From Clostridium collagenovorans DSM 3089 (GTDB taxonomy: Bacteria; Bacillota; Clostridia; Clostridiales; Clostridiaceae), in NCBI RefSeq assembly GCF_900130005.1, contig NZ_FQXP01000012.1, forward strand, positions 66,328-130,327: a stretch of DNA of 64,000 nt. The letters run 5' to 3'. Both the position numbers and the translations under genes were made by a program. Shown here piece by piece: positions 26,490-36,456 of this stretch; the first letter of the stretch is position 1, and each line of letters starts with the position of its first letter. The notes under the pieces were generated by a model, which had not been told where the DNA came from, searched no databases, and saw nothing but the letters and a program-made list of their open reading frames with translations.

Positions 26490-27308
26490 ATGAAATTATG
26501 TACACTAAATAATGCCTATAAACATCAAGATAACCTAACTAGCTACAAACTTTTTAAAGAATACAACATGCTAAATATTGAAGTGAATCCCTTGAACTTC
26601 AAGAGTGACTTATATAGTCTTTCAAAAGAAGATATAGATAAATTTATATTAAGTACAGTAGAAAGGAACGTAAGTATTCAAGCTTTTGAATATACAGAAC
26701 CTGAGAACCTATTTATATTCAAGAATCGTAATACTAGATTAGAACTATTAAACAATATAAAGGATTGCATAATTCTTTGTTATAAATTAGGAGTGCCAGT
26801 AATTAATATAAACTACCTTAAGAATAATAACATGGATAATATAAGTAAAGATATGAGTTATCAAATTCTCTTGGAGTTTTTCGCTGAACTTGGGGATTTT
26901 GCAAACAATAAAAACGTGACTCTTACTTTAGGTCCATGTAGTAAGTATTCCTTAAGTAATGATATTATAAAGAATGCTATATTTCGTATTAATAGTCAGT
27001 GCTTAAACTTTATAAAGGAATTAAATAATCCCTATGTCAAGCTTAACCTTACAAACTCAATTATTTTAGAAAATCATTTTGATTATGAAGAATTAATAAC
27101 CATAGCTTCACCTTACCTTCATAATTTTTATATAATTGAAGATTATTTAATACCATTAAACAACAAGAATGTAATTCGTAACTCAAGCTTACTCACGATT
27201 TTAAACTCAATTAAATATAGTGAATTATTAACCATAGACTTTAAGGATAGAAAAAATGTAAAAGATATAGTTCAGTTTTTATTACATTCAAATTTAGGTA
27301 TATTATGA
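26490..27308 (+). CDS. Putative TIM-barrel protein (AP endonuclease 2 / sugar isomerase-like)
   Basis: 272 residues. The periodic pattern of strands (MLNIEVNP, VSIQAFEYTEPEN, VPVININYL, VTLTLGPCS, VKLNLTNS, LHNFYIIED) separated by helices suggests a xylose isomerase-like TIM barrel. The metal-binding Glu/His/Asp set of active members is not obvious, so activity is doubtful. GAAGGGG lies before the ATG. It is a single gene with no informative neighbours. The assignment is from fold-like pattern only. Confidence 0.5.
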   Translation: MKLCTLNNAYKHQDNLTSYKLFKEYNMLNIEVNPLNFKSDLYSLSKEDIDKFILSTVERNVSIQAFEYTEPENLFIFKNRNTRLELLNNIKDCIILCYKLGVPVININYLKNNNMDNISKDMSYQILLEFFAELGDFANNKNVTLTLGPCSKYSLSNDIIKNAIFRINSQCLNFIKELNNPYVKLNLTNSIILENHFDYEELITIASPYLHNFYIIEDYLIPLNNKNVIRNSSLLTILNSIKYSELLTIDFKDRKNVKDIVQFLLHSNLGIL

Positions 27309-27403
27309 TTATCTTTTTAATATATAAGTATTATAAAATAATTTTCACTATATTACCTATCAATCTATTTTAAAGTCTCTATATTATATATAGACAAAAA
27401 TTA

Positions 27404-27432
27404 ACCCCTCGTAATTTAATATTACGAGGGGT
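27404..27432 (-). terminator. Perfect hairpin terminator of the Cys/Pro-tailed protein gene
   Basis: ACCCCTCGTAAT pairs perfectly with ATTACGAGGGGT around a 5-nt loop. On the minus strand TTAATTTTTG follows. Confidence 0.8.
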
Positions 27433-27537
27433 CATATCCGTAGTATTTATTCAGAACTCTTCATTAGTTAATTAATTGCATCACACAATATTGGGCTTTA
27501 ATTCACTCAACTCAATATCATGTTATAAAATTTTGTT

Positions 27538-27990
27538 TTATTCGTTATATCCGCCACATGGGAAGCCATAGTCATCATTTTTTGGACATGGTTTTGGACA
27601 TGGTGGACATGGTTTTGGACATGGTGGACATTGTTGACAGTCACCACTTAAACAATAGTGGCTTGGTTTATTTGTGTCAAGTATTAAAGGCTTAACCTTA
27701 ACATTGTTATACCAAACCTTAACTAAATAAACTTTACCTGGACAAAGAGGCCCAAATAAGAATTGTCCATATTCATCTGTGAAAGTATGAGTAATTGGAC
27801 AAAGTGATAATGGATCGCAAGGATTATTAACTGCAAATAATTTAACTACAGCATCCTTAACTGGTCTTCCTTTACAATTTATAACCGTACCATTAATAAC
27901 ACTTCTATTATCTTCTGGACACTTAACTATTGCTTCTATTTGTTCATTTTGAGTTGGATGAATTTTGAAATCTCCTGATCTGTAACCCAT
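27538..27990 (-). CDS. Carboxypeptidase-regulatory-like (Ig-fold) protein with Cys/Pro-rich tail
   Basis: 150 residues, AGGAGG before the ATG, no signal peptide. Residues 30-105 form a beta-sandwich of the CarboxypepD_reg type (SVINGTVINCKGRPVKDAVV, then a TFTDEYGQFLFGPLCPG turn and YLVKVWY). The tail repeats CPPCPKPC units and ends PCGGYNE. Such cysteine-rich tails are common in cross-linked spore coat or exosporium proteins, but the family role is not proven. Confidence 0.75.
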   Translation of the reverse strand: MGYRSGDFKIHPTQNEQIEAIVKCPEDNRSVINGTVINCKGRPVKDAVVKLFAVNNPCDPLSLCPITHTFTDEYGQFLFGPLCPGKVYLVKVWYNNVKVKPLILDTNKPSHYCLSGDCQQCPPCPKPCPPCPKPCPKNDDYGFPCGGYNE

Positions 27991-28143
27991 TCTATAATCC
28001 TCCTAAGTGTTTGTAATTCGGATATTTAATATCCATAGTTTAAATATATGTATTTTTGCCAAATTGTGTGATATATTTTTTATACATATATACTTTAAAC
28101 ACTTAGGTTATATGCATTAACACTTGAATTTACTAACTTCTAG

Positions 28144-29025
28144 TTAATTACTATTTTTTGAAAACTCTATAAACAAATTCATAATCTTATTTAAACACTT
28201 ATCCTTATGACATATAAGTTTCAAATCTCTTGCCATACTTACATCCCTAATTCTGCTATAAGAAAGTTTCCCAGAAGATACTTCATTCTCTATACACTTT
28301 TTAGATATACAGGATATACCTAAGTCAGCCTCTACAGCTCTTTTTATAGCCTCCGTATTTCCTAAGCCAAATTGAAGATTATACTTTATATCATTTTTAT
28401 CAAATATGCTTTCCACAACACTTCTAGTACCACTGCCACTTTCTCTCATTATCATTTTTTCTTTCGCTATTTCTTCTTTATCAATATAATCTATTCCATT
28501 AAATCTATGATCCTTAGAATATATGATAACTAACTCATCATCCCAAAAGTTTTCTTGTAGGATTTCTGAGTCTTCTATTATTCCTTCTATAAATGCAAAA
28601 TCTATTCTATTCTTTAATACAAGGTCTTCTATATTTTCAGTATTCTCAATTATTATAGATACATCAATATCCTTGTATATTTTTTTAAATTTACCTAGAA
28701 GCTCAGGTAATATGTATATACCAATGGTAGTACTAGCACCTACAACTAGCTTTCCTGCTCTTAACTCCACAGAATCTTTCATGGTCTTCAGGGCATCTTC
28801 ATATAAGTTTAGTATTCTTCTAGAATAATTCAAGAAAACTTCCCCCTCATGGGTTAAATAAAGTTTTTTACTTATTCTATCAAATAGTTTTACCCCAAGC
28901 TCCTCTTCTAGTTCATGAATACATTGACTTATAGCCGGCTGGCTTATATATAATTCTCTTGCCACCTCAGTCATATTTAATTTAGTTGCAACATTATAAA
29001 AAATATTTAACTTTCTTTCATTCAT
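28144..29025 (-). CDS. LysR-family transcriptional regulator
   Basis: 293 residues. The N-terminal winged HTH reads VARELYISQPAISQCIHELE (about residues 19-38). A two-lobed substrate-binding domain (about 90-290) follows, with ASTTIGIYILPELLGKFKK and MRESGSGTRSVVE, the latter typical of the CysL/YeiE/selenium-associated subgroup. No divergent target gene adjoins, and the ribosome site is weak. The regulon is unknown. Confidence 0.92.
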   Translation of the reverse strand: MNERKLNIFYNVATKLNMTEVARELYISQPAISQCIHELEEELGVKLFDRISKKLYLTHEGEVFLNYSRRILNLYEDALKTMKDSVELRAGKLVVGASTTIGIYILPELLGKFKKIYKDIDVSIIIENTENIEDLVLKNRIDFAFIEGIIEDSEILQENFWDDELVIIYSKDHRFNGIDYIDKEEIAKEKMIMRESGSGTRSVVESIFDKNDIKYNLQFGLGNTEAIKRAVEADLGISCISKKCIENEVSSGKLSYSRIRDVSMARDLKLICHKDKCLNKIMNLFIEFSKNSN

Positions 29026-29395
29026 ATTAACTAATTATTACTTAATCATATATAAAGTAGGTAAATCTAATTATATAAAATAATAGTTTTCCTTATGTAA
29101 ATTATAAGCTTAAGTAATTTTCCCTCCATCTAAAATATAATAAGAGTCTACATCATTATTAAAATATATATATATTGTCTATTTTTTTATTTTTAATACA
29201 AATCATAACATCATATAATGAAATATTATATCACAAGCATATGTAATCAGTACTATATATTAAGATATGCATTGCCAAATTTAATACTAAAAGTCTAACC
29301 TACAAAATAAAAATAGGGTGTGTATTAGTAGCATAACTACTAACACAATCACCCTTAAAGTAAATTTATTTTAAATGATTTATTTATTATTAAAT
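29026..29395. other. Spacer between the M6 protease and the LysR gene
   Basis: No gene is seen; it holds the protease terminator (29315-29355). Confidence 0.4.
29315..29355 (-). terminator. Terminator of the M6 metalloprotease gene
   Basis: GGGTG...AGTAG pairs with CTACT...ACCC with small mismatches. On the minus strand TATTTTTATTTT follows. Confidence 0.8.
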
Positions 29396-32215
29396 TTATT
29401 TTTTATCTTGTTTCTTTTTAAATCCTAAACCTAAAGCTCCAAGAACTACAGCTAAAGCTCCAACTCCATAAGCACCTAAAGGAATAGTTTGTCCAGTTTG
29501 TGGTAACTTATTACCTGGTTTGTTTTCAGGCTTAACCTCTGGCTTAACTTCTGGTTTTGGATCTGGTGTTGGTTCTGGATCTGGTGTTGGATCTGGGTCC
29601 GGTGTTGGATCTGGGTCTGGTGTTGGAATTGGATCTGGTGTTGGGATTTCATTAACATCTAATTGATCCCCATTACCATTTGCTAATATTTGAGTTCCAT
29701 ATCCATTTAATTCACTGTTGTATAATGCCTTAGCATTATTGTCTTCGTCAACGAAGATCATGTGATTTAATTTCCAGTCCTCTTTATTACCCATCATATA
29801 GTGTACGTTTGCACTATATAAGTTACCTTCTTCTTGTTGTAATTTCTTTTCAACAATTTCACCAGTCTTAGTATTTACATAAGAAGCTCGAGCTTCTTTA
29901 ATACCTTCATTTAACTTGAAGAAACCTTTAGCGTCTGCTCCTACACTATTTATAGATATACCCTTAAGGATAACATCTGCATCAGCCTTTTGAGCATCCA
30001 TATTTGAAGGCATGTTAGCTTCATCCATCTTAGCTATGTGGATTTTAGCTGAACTTCTATCCTTACTTTCTTCAACAACGAATACTTTTAATCCAAGATT
30101 ATCAAGCTTAACACCATGTTGAGCTTTTTCATCATAGTAGCTCTTACTATCATTAAAGCTAGGAACTGCATCAGTTACATTATCAGTAGTGATAGTACCT
30201 TTACCCCAGTCAATGTTAAGTGGTGTAGTATCTCTCAATCCGAATGCAGCATCATGCATGTTGAATCTTCTATTATCAACTCCACTTGAACCATCAGCTT
30301 TGCTATAAGTTACTAAATCTTGTCCAGCATCAACTACAAGAACGTTAGCTTCACCTGGATGTTTTCCATAATCTTGATCTGGTTTACTTGCAAGGAACTT
30401 ATCATTTACATACCACATTAATAGACCGGCATCATATTTAAGGTCTTCGTAATGATTCCATGGGAAGTTTATAAGACCTTCATCAACTAATCCATTTTCA
30501 CCATTTCTCCATTCTAAGAAGTAACGTCTTCCTGTATGTTTGAAACCTTCAGATTGCTCAAATCCTTTTAATTCAAATTTGCTAGCTCCTTCAGCATCAT
30601 CTTCAAATATAACTGCATCATCAGCAGAAATCTTAATTTGATCTACAAACATACCAGGCATAGAACCATTAGTATCATTCCAAATGTGGAACTTAAGCTC
30701 TATTTCTTTACCAGCATATGCACTTAAATCAAACTCAGCATCTACCCAAGTCTTGCTTGTTCCTGTTATAGCATGTCCTGGATTTCTTTCTCCGCCTTGG
30801 TTAGCATTAGGGTTAGTATCAGTTGTGATATTACCTTTTACAGCTTCCCACTTATCAGTACCAACTTCTTTTACTTGAACTGATGCATAATCCCAATCTT
30901 CTTCTATATCATACCAAGTTTTAAATTGTAACTTAGCTGCTTTATTTGCTTTTAAATCAACCTTATTAAGAATCATATCACCAACGTGACTATCGCCAGT
31001 TCCACTATAATAAGCTTGTTTACCTTGAATCATATCAACTATTTTTTCTTTGTTGTCTGGTAATTGGATAGCAACGTTATTAAGTCTATTCCCTCTTACT
31101 GAAACTTGATCTAATTCTACATCCATACCATCAGCATCAAGATCGCTTAAGTTAATATTTTTAGTGTTACTCCAATTTAACTTCTTGCCCTTAGCCTCAA
31201 AAGATGTTTGTAACTGATCTCTACAATAAGCACCATAACTATTAGGCATAGCTCCTCTTATTGTACCAGTATAACTACCACCCATTACAGACCAGTTTTG
31301 AACTGCTGGATCACCATTACCATATAAGTCAGGTAATCCTAAAATATGTCCAAATTCATGGTTAAATAAGTCTATTGGCATATCTTGAGACATTACAACA
31401 TAACTTTGAGCTTTCCAAGTCTTACCATTGGCATCTTTAGCTTCTGGTACTTGATAACCTGAAGTAGGGTACCAATCAATATTAGCTCTAAACGGCCATA
31501 TAGCATCTTCACCTAAAGAACCACCACCATGCTCTTCACCAGTACCTGGGTGTAATAATACTATAGAGTCTATTATTCCATCTGGTTCATAATAATTTCC
31601 ATCACCATCAGCATCAAATTGATCTTCAACATCATATTGACTTAAATCTATATTTGGATCATTAACTGCATTTTGGAATGCTTCCATTACAAGCTTAGTA
31701 GCATTGTTTTGGTCACTTCCGCCACCATAGTCAGGGTCATTTGCCCCATAGAATGTAGCATTATTTTTAGCTAAGTATGGTCCAACTACATTCCCATCTA
31801 ATGTATAACTTCCACCTGATTCTTCTTCAAAGAATTTCTTAACAGTCATATAGTCTCTTGTTTCAGCTGTTAAATTTCCTTCTTCATCAAGTTTACCTGC
31901 ATTCCCCTTATAAGTATTATCCCCAAAGAATATGTTTTGATAAAAATCTGCTGTAAATTCTGGTGGATTAACTAAATAGTTATTTACTGACCATGTTTCA
32001 TTCTTAACAAAGTCTGAATATCTATAATCTTGATATTCCATCATAATTACCAATGGTTTGGCTTTTACCTTTTCTCCATTCCATTGAGTTTTCTGAGCTG
32101 GAGCTATTGAGTTATTCACTCCTAGTGGAGCTGCTTCAACATTTGCCATAGGCGCAATTAAGCCTAACATAAAAACAGTAGAAAGTACCTTAGTTAGAGT
32201 TTTTTTACTAAACAT
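29396..32215 (-). CDS. Immune inhibitor A-like M6 metalloprotease with LPXTG cell-wall anchor
   Basis: 939 residues. A Sec signal peptide (1-28) leads to the M6 catalytic domain, with zinc motif HEFGH at 286-290 and the following GLPDLYG. Beta-rich domains with MAM/CBM-like features come next (about 400-850). Then come PTPDPDPTPDP repeats and a KPEVKPEVKP linker (about 850-900), LPQTG at 904, a hydrophobic helix and KKKQDKK. Many InhA proteases are secreted free; this one should be sortase-linked to peptidoglycan with the Pro-rich stalk spanning the wall. Immune inhibitor A cleaves host antimicrobial peptides and matrix proteins in bacilli. It is a single gene. Confidence 0.93.
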   Translation of the reverse strand: MFSKKTLTKVLSTVFMLGLIAPMANVEAAPLGVNNSIAPAQKTQWNGEKVKAKPLVIMMEYQDYRYSDFVKNETWSVNNYLVNPPEFTADFYQNIFFGDNTYKGNAGKLDEEGNLTAETRDYMTVKKFFEEESGGSYTLDGNVVGPYLAKNNATFYGANDPDYGGGSDQNNATKLVMEAFQNAVNDPNIDLSQYDVEDQFDADGDGNYYEPDGIIDSIVLLHPGTGEEHGGGSLGEDAIWPFRANIDWYPTSGYQVPEAKDANGKTWKAQSYVVMSQDMPIDLFNHEFGHILGLPDLYGNGDPAVQNWSVMGGSYTGTIRGAMPNSYGAYCRDQLQTSFEAKGKKLNWSNTKNINLSDLDADGMDVELDQVSVRGNRLNNVAIQLPDNKEKIVDMIQGKQAYYSGTGDSHVGDMILNKVDLKANKAAKLQFKTWYDIEEDWDYASVQVKEVGTDKWEAVKGNITTDTNPNANQGGERNPGHAITGTSKTWVDAEFDLSAYAGKEIELKFHIWNDTNGSMPGMFVDQIKISADDAVIFEDDAEGASKFELKGFEQSEGFKHTGRRYFLEWRNGENGLVDEGLINFPWNHYEDLKYDAGLLMWYVNDKFLASKPDQDYGKHPGEANVLVVDAGQDLVTYSKADGSSGVDNRRFNMHDAAFGLRDTTPLNIDWGKGTITTDNVTDAVPSFNDSKSYYDEKAQHGVKLDNLGLKVFVVEESKDRSSAKIHIAKMDEANMPSNMDAQKADADVILKGISINSVGADAKGFFKLNEGIKEARASYVNTKTGEIVEKKLQQEEGNLYSANVHYMMGNKEDWKLNHMIFVDEDNNAKALYNSELNGYGTQILANGNGDQLDVNEIPTPDPIPTPDPDPTPDPDPTPDPEPTPDPKPEVKPEVKPENKPGNKLPQTGQTIPLGAYGVGALAVVLGALGLGFKKKQDKK

Positions 32216-32579
32216 TTTATCCCCCCATATTATAAATAAATTAAAAACCTAAAGAATAATTCAGAATATTAAAACTTTTGAAATTTTAAAACTTTAAAAC
32301 TTTAAAACTTTTTAACAATTGTAACAAAGTAATAAATTTAATACAATAGTTTTTGTAAAATTTTTACCATTTTTGCCAACATATTTTTCCGACTTTTTAT
32401 TTTGATTTTCGCACTTTAAGTTGCTAACACTACGACTTATCATAGATACTTTTTAATTAGAATTACAAAATTCTACTCTATTAAGAAATTTCTGCTGTTA
32501 TATAATTTTATTTTTTCATATTTTTATTATTAAAGTTTATTTTAATTATAAAATTCATTCAAAATAAATTCAAATAAAC
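32216..32579. other. Leader/spacer upstream of the M6 protease
   Basis: It contains a short AAAACTTT tandem repeat near 32289-32312 and otherwise AT-rich sequence. No gene is seen. Confidence 0.4.
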
Positions 32580-33923
32580 TTAATAATTATGAATTTTTTT
32601 CCTTTCTTCCTTTTTTTCCAAGATAACTAAAACTAAAACGGTTAAGGCAGCTAAATAATCTGCAATAGAAGCGGCTAAAAATACACCTTCAGCACCTATT
32701 ATTGCTGGTAATATCAAAGTTGCTGGTAAAAAGTAAATAAAAGACCTTCCCATAGATACTAAATTTGCATAAAAATCCCTTTTTGTAGCTTGATAGTAAT
32801 TAGCATAGGTGTATACTATTCCAACTATAGGAACTCCCCCTAAATACATTAGCAAACGTTTGCTAGAAAGTTTTACCACTTCAGGATTGTCATTAAATAT
32901 AGATACTATAAATTCTCCACCAAATATAAATAACAACAAAAATAAAAATCCTACAACTACATCTACTTTAACAGTTAATCTTAGAACTTCTTTCACTCTG
33001 TGATTTTTACCAGCACCAAAGTTATAACCTATAATTGGCTGTATTCCCTCTGCTATTCCTAGCAAAGTCTGTGCAGATATACACGATATGTATCCAACTA
33101 TAGCAAAAACTGAAACATCAATTACAGTACCATACTTCAAAAGTAGCTTGTTTTGTATAAGACTAATAACACCTAAAGATATTTGTATTCCAAAGGATAC
33201 AAAACCTGATATAACAATAGCCTTTAAAAGTTTTACATTAAACCTTAAATTTTCTTTTTTTATCTTAATATTAGATTTTCCCTTAGTAAAATAATATAAC
33301 ATGTAAAGACAAGATAAAGTCATACATATTGAAGTAGCTAGGGCTGCCCCCTTAATTCCAAACGGAAGTACTGATACAAATAACCAATCAAGCACAACAT
33401 TTCCTAGTGAACTAATGACTCCCACCTTCATAGCCACAGCTGGTTTTCCATCAGCTCTTATAATTGGATGAAGTGATGTTCCTATCATTTGAAAGAAGGC
33501 TATACAAAATATAATCTTACTATAATCAATAGTTAAGCCTAATACCTCTCCACTTGCTCCTAAAAAACTCATTATAGGACCAACAAATATAAGCACTATT
33601 GCACTTATTGCTAAAGCTATACTTCCAAGAGTAATCATAGCAGTTCCTAAGACCTTCTCTGCTTCCTCATCTTTCCCCTGTCCTCTTTTCATTGAAACCC
33701 ATATGGATGCACCTACACCAAAGAGAGCTGCTATAGCCCCATTTATACATAAAATAGGGAATTGAATATTAATAGCCGCTAAGCCTAACTCCCCAACATT
33801 GTTTCCAATAAAGATTCCATCCACAATAGCGTACATAGCATTTACCAGCATCCCCACAATACCTGGTATAACAAACTTAATAAATAAACTCGGTATTCTC
33901 TTTTCTAAAATTTCTTTGTGCAT
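32580..33923 (-). CDS. MATE-family efflux transporter, copy 1
   Basis: 447 residues with twelve membrane helices in two pseudo-repeats. MATE blocks include VPGIVGMLVNAMYAIVDGIF at the N-terminus and EGIQPIIGYNFGAG between the halves. It exports drugs or cationic compounds in exchange for Na+ or H+. It is a close paralogue of the gene at 36457-37806, with the same order of motifs (LLMYLGGVP, YANYYQATK, MGRSFIYFLPATLILPAIIG). katG lies between the two. AAGGGGG precedes the ATG. Confidence 0.93.
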   Translation of the reverse strand: MHKEILEKRIPSLFIKFVIPGIVGMLVNAMYAIVDGIFIGNNVGELGLAAINIQFPILCINGAIAALFGVGASIWVSMKRGQGKDEEAEKVLGTAMITLGSIALAISAIVLIFVGPIMSFLGASGEVLGLTIDYSKIIFCIAFFQMIGTSLHPIIRADGKPAVAMKVGVISSLGNVVLDWLFVSVLPFGIKGAALATSICMTLSCLYMLYYFTKGKSNIKIKKENLRFNVKLLKAIVISGFVSFGIQISLGVISLIQNKLLLKYGTVIDVSVFAIVGYISCISAQTLLGIAEGIQPIIGYNFGAGKNHRVKEVLRLTVKVDVVVGFLFLLLFIFGGEFIVSIFNDNPEVVKLSSKRLLMYLGGVPIVGIVYTYANYYQATKRDFYANLVSMGRSFIYFLPATLILPAIIGAEGVFLAASIADYLAALTVLVLVILEKKEERKKIHNY

Positions 33924-34100
33924 AAATTTCCCCCTTACGTAAAAAAATAATGGCTAAAATATAAGTTTTCTTTCATTTTTAGCCATTTATAACTATAATA
34001 TAACATATTTTAGATTTTTATTCAATATGCTTCAATATACTTCTTATAGTTTCTTATATATTCGATTTTCTTTATACTTTAATAAACAGCCTCCGTATAA

Positions 34101-36299
34101 TTATTCATCAAAGCGATCTAAATTCATTACTTTGTTCCACACTGCTACAAAATCTCTTAAGAACTTCTCTTCATTTCCATCACATGCATAAACCTCTGCT
34201 ACTGCTCTAAGTTGTGAATTTGATCCAAATATAAGGTCTACTCTACTTGCAGTCCATTTTAAATTTCCTGTTACTCTATCAAGTCCTAGGAACCTTTCCT
34301 TAGCCTCAGGTGATGGTTTCCACACTGTATTCATATCAAGAAGATTTACAAAGAAATCATTTGTAAGACACTCTTCTCTTTCCGTAAATACTCCATCCTT
34401 AGAATTATTATAATTAGTATTTAATACCCTCATTCCACCTATTAATACTGTCATTTCTGGAATTGTTAGAGTTAATAATTGTGACTTGTCAATTAATATA
34501 TCCTCTGCCTTTACTGAATACATACTATTTACGTAATTTATAAATCCATCTGCCTTAGGTTCTAATACACTAAAGGATTTTATATCTGTATCCTCCTGTG
34601 TTGCATCAGTTCTGCCTGGAGTAAAAGTTACATTTACTTTATAGCCTGCCTTCTTTGCAGCTTCTTCAACTCCTACACAACCACCTAAAACTATAAGATC
34701 CGCTAAAGAAACCTTTTTTCTTCCCTTTCTATGATGACGATTAAATTCATCCTGTATATCTTCTAATACCCTTAAGACCTTTCTAAGCCTTTCTGGCTCA
34801 TTTACCTGCCAATCTTTTTGAGGCAACAATCTTATTCTGCCTCCATTTGCTCCCCCACGTTTATCAGAATCCCTAAAGGTTGATGCTGAGGACCAAGCTG
34901 TTGCAACTAACTCCGATATAGATAATCCCGAATCTAAAATCTTCTTTTTAAGTTCACTTATATCCTTATTGTTAATGATTTTATAATTAGCTCTTGAAAC
35001 TGGATCTTGCCAAATGAAATCCTCCCCTGGAACTTCCGGTCCAATATACCTTGACTTCGGCCCCATATCTCGATGTGTAAGTTTAAACCAAGCACGTGCA
35101 AAATCCGCCTCAAATTTTTCTGGATTATCTAAATAGTTCTTTGCTATTTTTTTATAAATTGGATCATAAATAAGAGATAAATCTGCTGTAGTCATCATAG
35201 GTCTATGCTTTTTAGATTTATCAAAAGCATCCTCAACCATATCCTCTTCCTCTACATCCTTTGCTAGCCATTGATATGCGCCTGCAGGACTTTTCACAAG
35301 TTCCCATTCATATTTAAATAAGGTCTTTAAGTACCCCATTGTCCATGCTGTAGGCTTTGCCTTCCATGCCCCTTCAATACCACTACTTATAGTATCTGGG
35401 CCCATGCCTGTCTTATAGCTATTTTTCCATCCAAGTCCTTGTTCTTCAATAGGTGCCGCCTCTGGTGCTTCACCCACATATTTAGGAGATGCTGCCCCAT
35501 GACATTTACCAAAGGTATGTCCACCAGCTATAAGCACAACTGTTTCCTCATCATTCATAGCCATTCTTGAAAATGTTTCCCTTACATCATGAGCCGATGC
35601 TACAGGATCTGGATTTCCCTTTGGCCCCTCTGGATTCACATAAATCAATCCCATCTGAACAGCAGCTAAAGGATTTTCAAGTTCTCTAAAAGCTCTCTCA
35701 GATTTATTACGGTCAGCTCCAAGCCACTCTTTTTCACTTCCCCAATAAATCTCCTCCTGAGGCTCCCAAACGTCCTCTCTTCCTCCACCAAAACCAATAG
35801 TCTTTAGTCCCATAGATTCTAAGGCACAATTACCTGTTAGTATAATAAGATCTGCCCATGATATCTTATTACCATACTTTTTCTTAATATCCCAAAGCAA
35901 ACGTCTAGCTTTATCTAAATTTATATTATCCGGCCAACTATTAAGCGGAGGAAAACGTTGAAGTCCCTGACCTCCGCCCCCTCGCCCATCACCTATTCTA
36001 TAGGTTCCAGCACTATGCCAAGCCATACGAATAAAAAAAGGGCCATAGTGACCATAATCAGCAGGCCACCATTCCTTTGAATCTGTCATAAGCTTATACA
36101 AATCATTCTTTAGTCCATAATAATCTAATTTACTAAACTCCTCTGCATAATTAAAATTCTTAGACATAGGATTACTTTTGTCACAGTTTTGACGCAAAAT
36201 ATTAAGCTTAAGTTGATTGGGCCACCAATATTCATTCGTAGTACCACTACCAGCTACCCCACTACTCTTGCCCGTAACTGGACACTTCATTTCCGACAT
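34101..36299 (-). CDS. katG: Catalase-peroxidase
   Basis: 732 residues, both haem-peroxidase domains present. The N-terminal active site RMAWHSAGTYR has Arg91, Trp94 and distal His95. The proximal His is in VVLIAGGHTFGK, and the Trp-Tyr-Met adduct partners are in LIYVNPEGP and ETFSRMAMND. It destroys H2O2. Catalase-peroxidases are not typical of strictly anaerobic clostridia, so it suggests aerotolerance and possibly horizontal gain. It is a single gene with AAGGAGAAG before the ATG and a palindrome just upstream. Confidence 0.97.
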   Translation of the reverse strand: MSEMKCPVTGKSSGVAGSGTTNEYWWPNQLKLNILRQNCDKSNPMSKNFNYAEEFSKLDYYGLKNDLYKLMTDSKEWWPADYGHYGPFFIRMAWHSAGTYRIGDGRGGGGQGLQRFPPLNSWPDNINLDKARRLLWDIKKKYGNKISWADLIILTGNCALESMGLKTIGFGGGREDVWEPQEEIYWGSEKEWLGADRNKSERAFRELENPLAAVQMGLIYVNPEGPKGNPDPVASAHDVRETFSRMAMNDEETVVLIAGGHTFGKCHGAASPKYVGEAPEAAPIEEQGLGWKNSYKTGMGPDTISSGIEGAWKAKPTAWTMGYLKTLFKYEWELVKSPAGAYQWLAKDVEEEDMVEDAFDKSKKHRPMMTTADLSLIYDPIYKKIAKNYLDNPEKFEADFARAWFKLTHRDMGPKSRYIGPEVPGEDFIWQDPVSRANYKIINNKDISELKKKILDSGLSISELVATAWSSASTFRDSDKRGGANGGRIRLLPQKDWQVNEPERLRKVLRVLEDIQDEFNRHHRKGRKKVSLADLIVLGGCVGVEEAAKKAGYKVNVTFTPGRTDATQEDTDIKSFSVLEPKADGFINYVNSMYSVKAEDILIDKSQLLTLTIPEMTVLIGGMRVLNTNYNNSKDGVFTEREECLTNDFFVNLLDMNTVWKPSPEAKERFLGLDRVTGNLKWTASRVDLIFGSNSQLRAVAEVYACDGNEEKFLRDFVAVWNKVMNLDRFDE

Positions 36300-36316
36300 A
36301 TAATCTTCTCCTTGTA

Positions 36317-36330
36317 TGAAAATATTTTCA
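36317..36330 (-). promoter_or_regulatory. Palindrome TGAAAATATTTTCA in the katG leader
   Basis: A perfect 14-nt inverted repeat a few bases upstream of the katG Shine-Dalgarno. It resembles a CcpA cre site with TA in place of the central CG; a different repressor (PerR/Fur type) is also possible. Confidence 0.35.
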
Positions 36331-36406
36331 CAGTAAATTATATGATTATTACAGATTTATATATCAAAATAATTGAAAACTACAGTTTTAATTTAATTCA
36401 TAAAAA

Positions 36407-36434
36407 AATAAGAGTTAAAAACTTAACTCTTATT
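36407..36434. terminator. Bidirectional terminator between MATE copy 2 and katG
   Basis: AATAAGAGTTAA pairs perfectly with TTAACTCTTATT around a 4-nt loop, with A-run and T-run on either side. It ends MATE copy 2 on the minus strand, so katG has its own promoter. Confidence 0.85.
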
Positions 36435-36456
36435 TTTCACTATCCTTTAATTCTCT

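Noticed and set aside
29476..29658. Separate small Gln/His-rich protein
   Set aside because: It is an alternative frame of the repeated Pro/Asp stalk of the M6 protease, a common artefact of repetitive coding DNA.
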